The notes under the pieces were generated by a model, which was not told where the DNA came from, made no database searches, and worked only from the letters and a program-made list of their open reading frames with translations. A DNA stretch of 64,000 nt, from contig CM042091.1 of NCBI GenBank assembly GCA_023512835.1, positions 45,470,284 to 45,534,283 on the forward strand, written 5' to 3'. The translations under genes were made by a program, and so were the position numbers. Positions within the stretch are counted from its first letter, which is position 1, and each line of letters starts with the position of its first letter. The stretch is from Taxillus chinensis. Its lineage: Eukaryota > Streptophyta > Magnoliopsida > Santalales > Loranthaceae. This document shows positions 62,756 through 64,000 of this stretch, one piece after another.

Positions 62756-63387
62756 TAATGATAATGATAATAATATCAATAAAGAGTGCATAATTTAATT
62801 TTAAAATAATATTAATTATAAAGTACCTATATTTATATTATAATAAAAAGTAATATACTATTACTATGTTAATATAAAATACAAATTAATTAGATTCAAA
62901 TTTAATTTTGAATTTATTAATAAGTTAATTTTATGATTTAGGATTAGGTCATCTAATCAAATATTATTTGATTTAAAATATATTAATATTTAAACTAATA
63001 ATATCATTTATATAGTTTACTATTTTTAATTCAAATATTAAATACATACTATCAAATGTCAAACAACTCAAAACTTATTTTTACAATGCATGATTCATAT
63101 TACGCATACTATAATTTATGGATGGTCATATTACTTTAATTCAAATTTAGTTTTAAATTTATTAATAGATTGATTTAAAACTAAATGATCTAAATAAATA
63201 TTATTTGATTAATATTCGAACTCCTACTATATATAAGTATATATACTTTGTAAGTGATATTATTTTTAAAATAAAACATTTACTCGTTATTATTATTATT
63301 AATAAAAATAAAAATAAAAATATTATTATTATTAGTACTATTATTGTTATTAATATTATTTATATATTATATTAAAAGTATATACAC
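62346..63387. mobile_element. Third arm of the inverted-repeat family
   Basis: It starts AGGGATGGCATTGG, then the CCCCGTCCC-type block, then a tRNA-like stretch TTTGAACTCAGGATC (about 62608), a TAA/AAT microsatellite (62701-62755) and the same AT-rich subrepeats as 42600-43560, in the same order. It ends where a copia LTR begins. The partner arm, if any, is beyond the window. Confidence 0.6.
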
Positions 63388-64000
63388 TGTAGGTCCCAAA
63401 GTGAGTCTAGAAGGGGGGGGGGGGGGTGAATAAACTTTCTTCGTTTGCGGAAGCTAGATTGTTAGCTGGTTTTGGATTACTCTATAGATGATTATGATGG
63501 AAGTATTTATGTAGAAGACGACAGCAGTATTATAAGTGATAACGTGAGTGATGATGAACTATCGGACAAAACTGAGATAAAGATAATGCTTTTTTTTTTT
63601 GTTTTCTTCAACAGATCTCAGTTATGAAAGTGGTGGTTAATGATAGATCGACGTGTGGAAAACAACACAGAGATTAGACTTAATGAAAGTGCTGGATCTT
63701 TGATGAACAAGAGGTTCTTAATGATCAGAGAGATTACTCTTGTTTTTGGTTCAACACGGCGCACAACACTTCTTCTATCTTTCTCTCAGAGTCTTACTCT
63801 TTCGTTGTTGGAACTCTCTTTTTCTTTGGTTCTGCAAAGGATTGTTTATATCAAGTGTGTCGGAGCCATTTTCTTGTGTACTGTGTGTTTCCTTCTTTTG
63901 AGAGAGAGATTAAAACTCACAATTTTGTCGTTAAGTGCATGAGAGATATATCTTTAAGATTAAAGTGCTCGTGCGCCATGATGTCCACCCCGACAGACTG
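63388..64000 (-). repeat. Copia LTR, third copy, cut by window end
   Basis: TGTAGGTCCCAAAGTGAGTC at the left matches the end of the solo LTR at 43746. Later landmarks (GAACAAGAGGTTCTT, GTTGGAACTCTC, GCATGAGAGATATAT) follow in the same order. A run of 14 G lies at 63413-63426. Confidence 0.75.

Overview
The window is nuclear DNA from a flowering plant, almost certainly a eudicot. The genes carry spliceosomal GT-AG introns, the intergenic DNA is AT-rich, and most of the sequence is nested transposable elements. The species cannot be named from what is visible. No bacterial, organellar or CRISPR-like features were found. Splice sites and protein families were read by eye, without alignments or transcripts.

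Four protein genes look intact: a plus-strand organic cation/carnitine transporter of the OCT4 type (5957-9890, two exons, GC-rich coding sequence); a minus-strand 60S ribosomal protein L8 (uL2) gene (25291-22644, two exons, with telo-box motifs upstream); a minus-strand PAT1-branch GRAS transcription regulator (28666-26930, single coding exon, with a probable 5'-leader intron reaching to about 30235); and a plus-strand, seven-exon class I terpene synthase of the sesquiterpene (TPS-a) type (50769-53418). They look functionally unrelated, and nothing suggests a gene cluster or pathway.

Layout: 1-5700 is repeat-derived, with a nearly complete TRIM element at the left edge. 5957-9890 is OCT4. 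10.6-21.8 kb is a transposon graveyard: a copia LTR and gag remnant, abutted by the 3' end of a minus-strand Tat/Ogre-like gypsy element with a long T-rich LTR and a 29-bp minisatellite, then copia RNase H and a hairpin MITE. 22.6-30.4 kb holds RPL8 and the GRAS gene. 31-41 kb has a hAT element, MITEs, a LINE remnant and a deleted minus-strand LTR element. 42.3-47.3 kb is a large inverted-repeat element whose arms are separated by a 2.0-kb solo LTR. 47.6-53.4 kb is the terpene synthase and a partial tandem duplication of its 5' region, including a second promoter and leader with no gene behind it. 54-57.8 kb is a decayed minus-strand gypsy element. 58.1-59.1 kb is a Pack-MULE carrying part of an ARM-repeat/U-box ligase gene. 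59.4-60.7 kb is an intron-containing RPS18 pseudogene. The right end has a MITE, a third arm of the inverted-repeat family and a third copy of the copia LTR, cut by the window edge.

No undescribed biological system is evident. The most interesting observations are the Pack-MULE, the orphan terpene synthase promoter, a substituted metal-binding motif in the terpene synthase, a short duplication that moved the GRAS stop codon, and the inverted-repeat family with nested LTRs.
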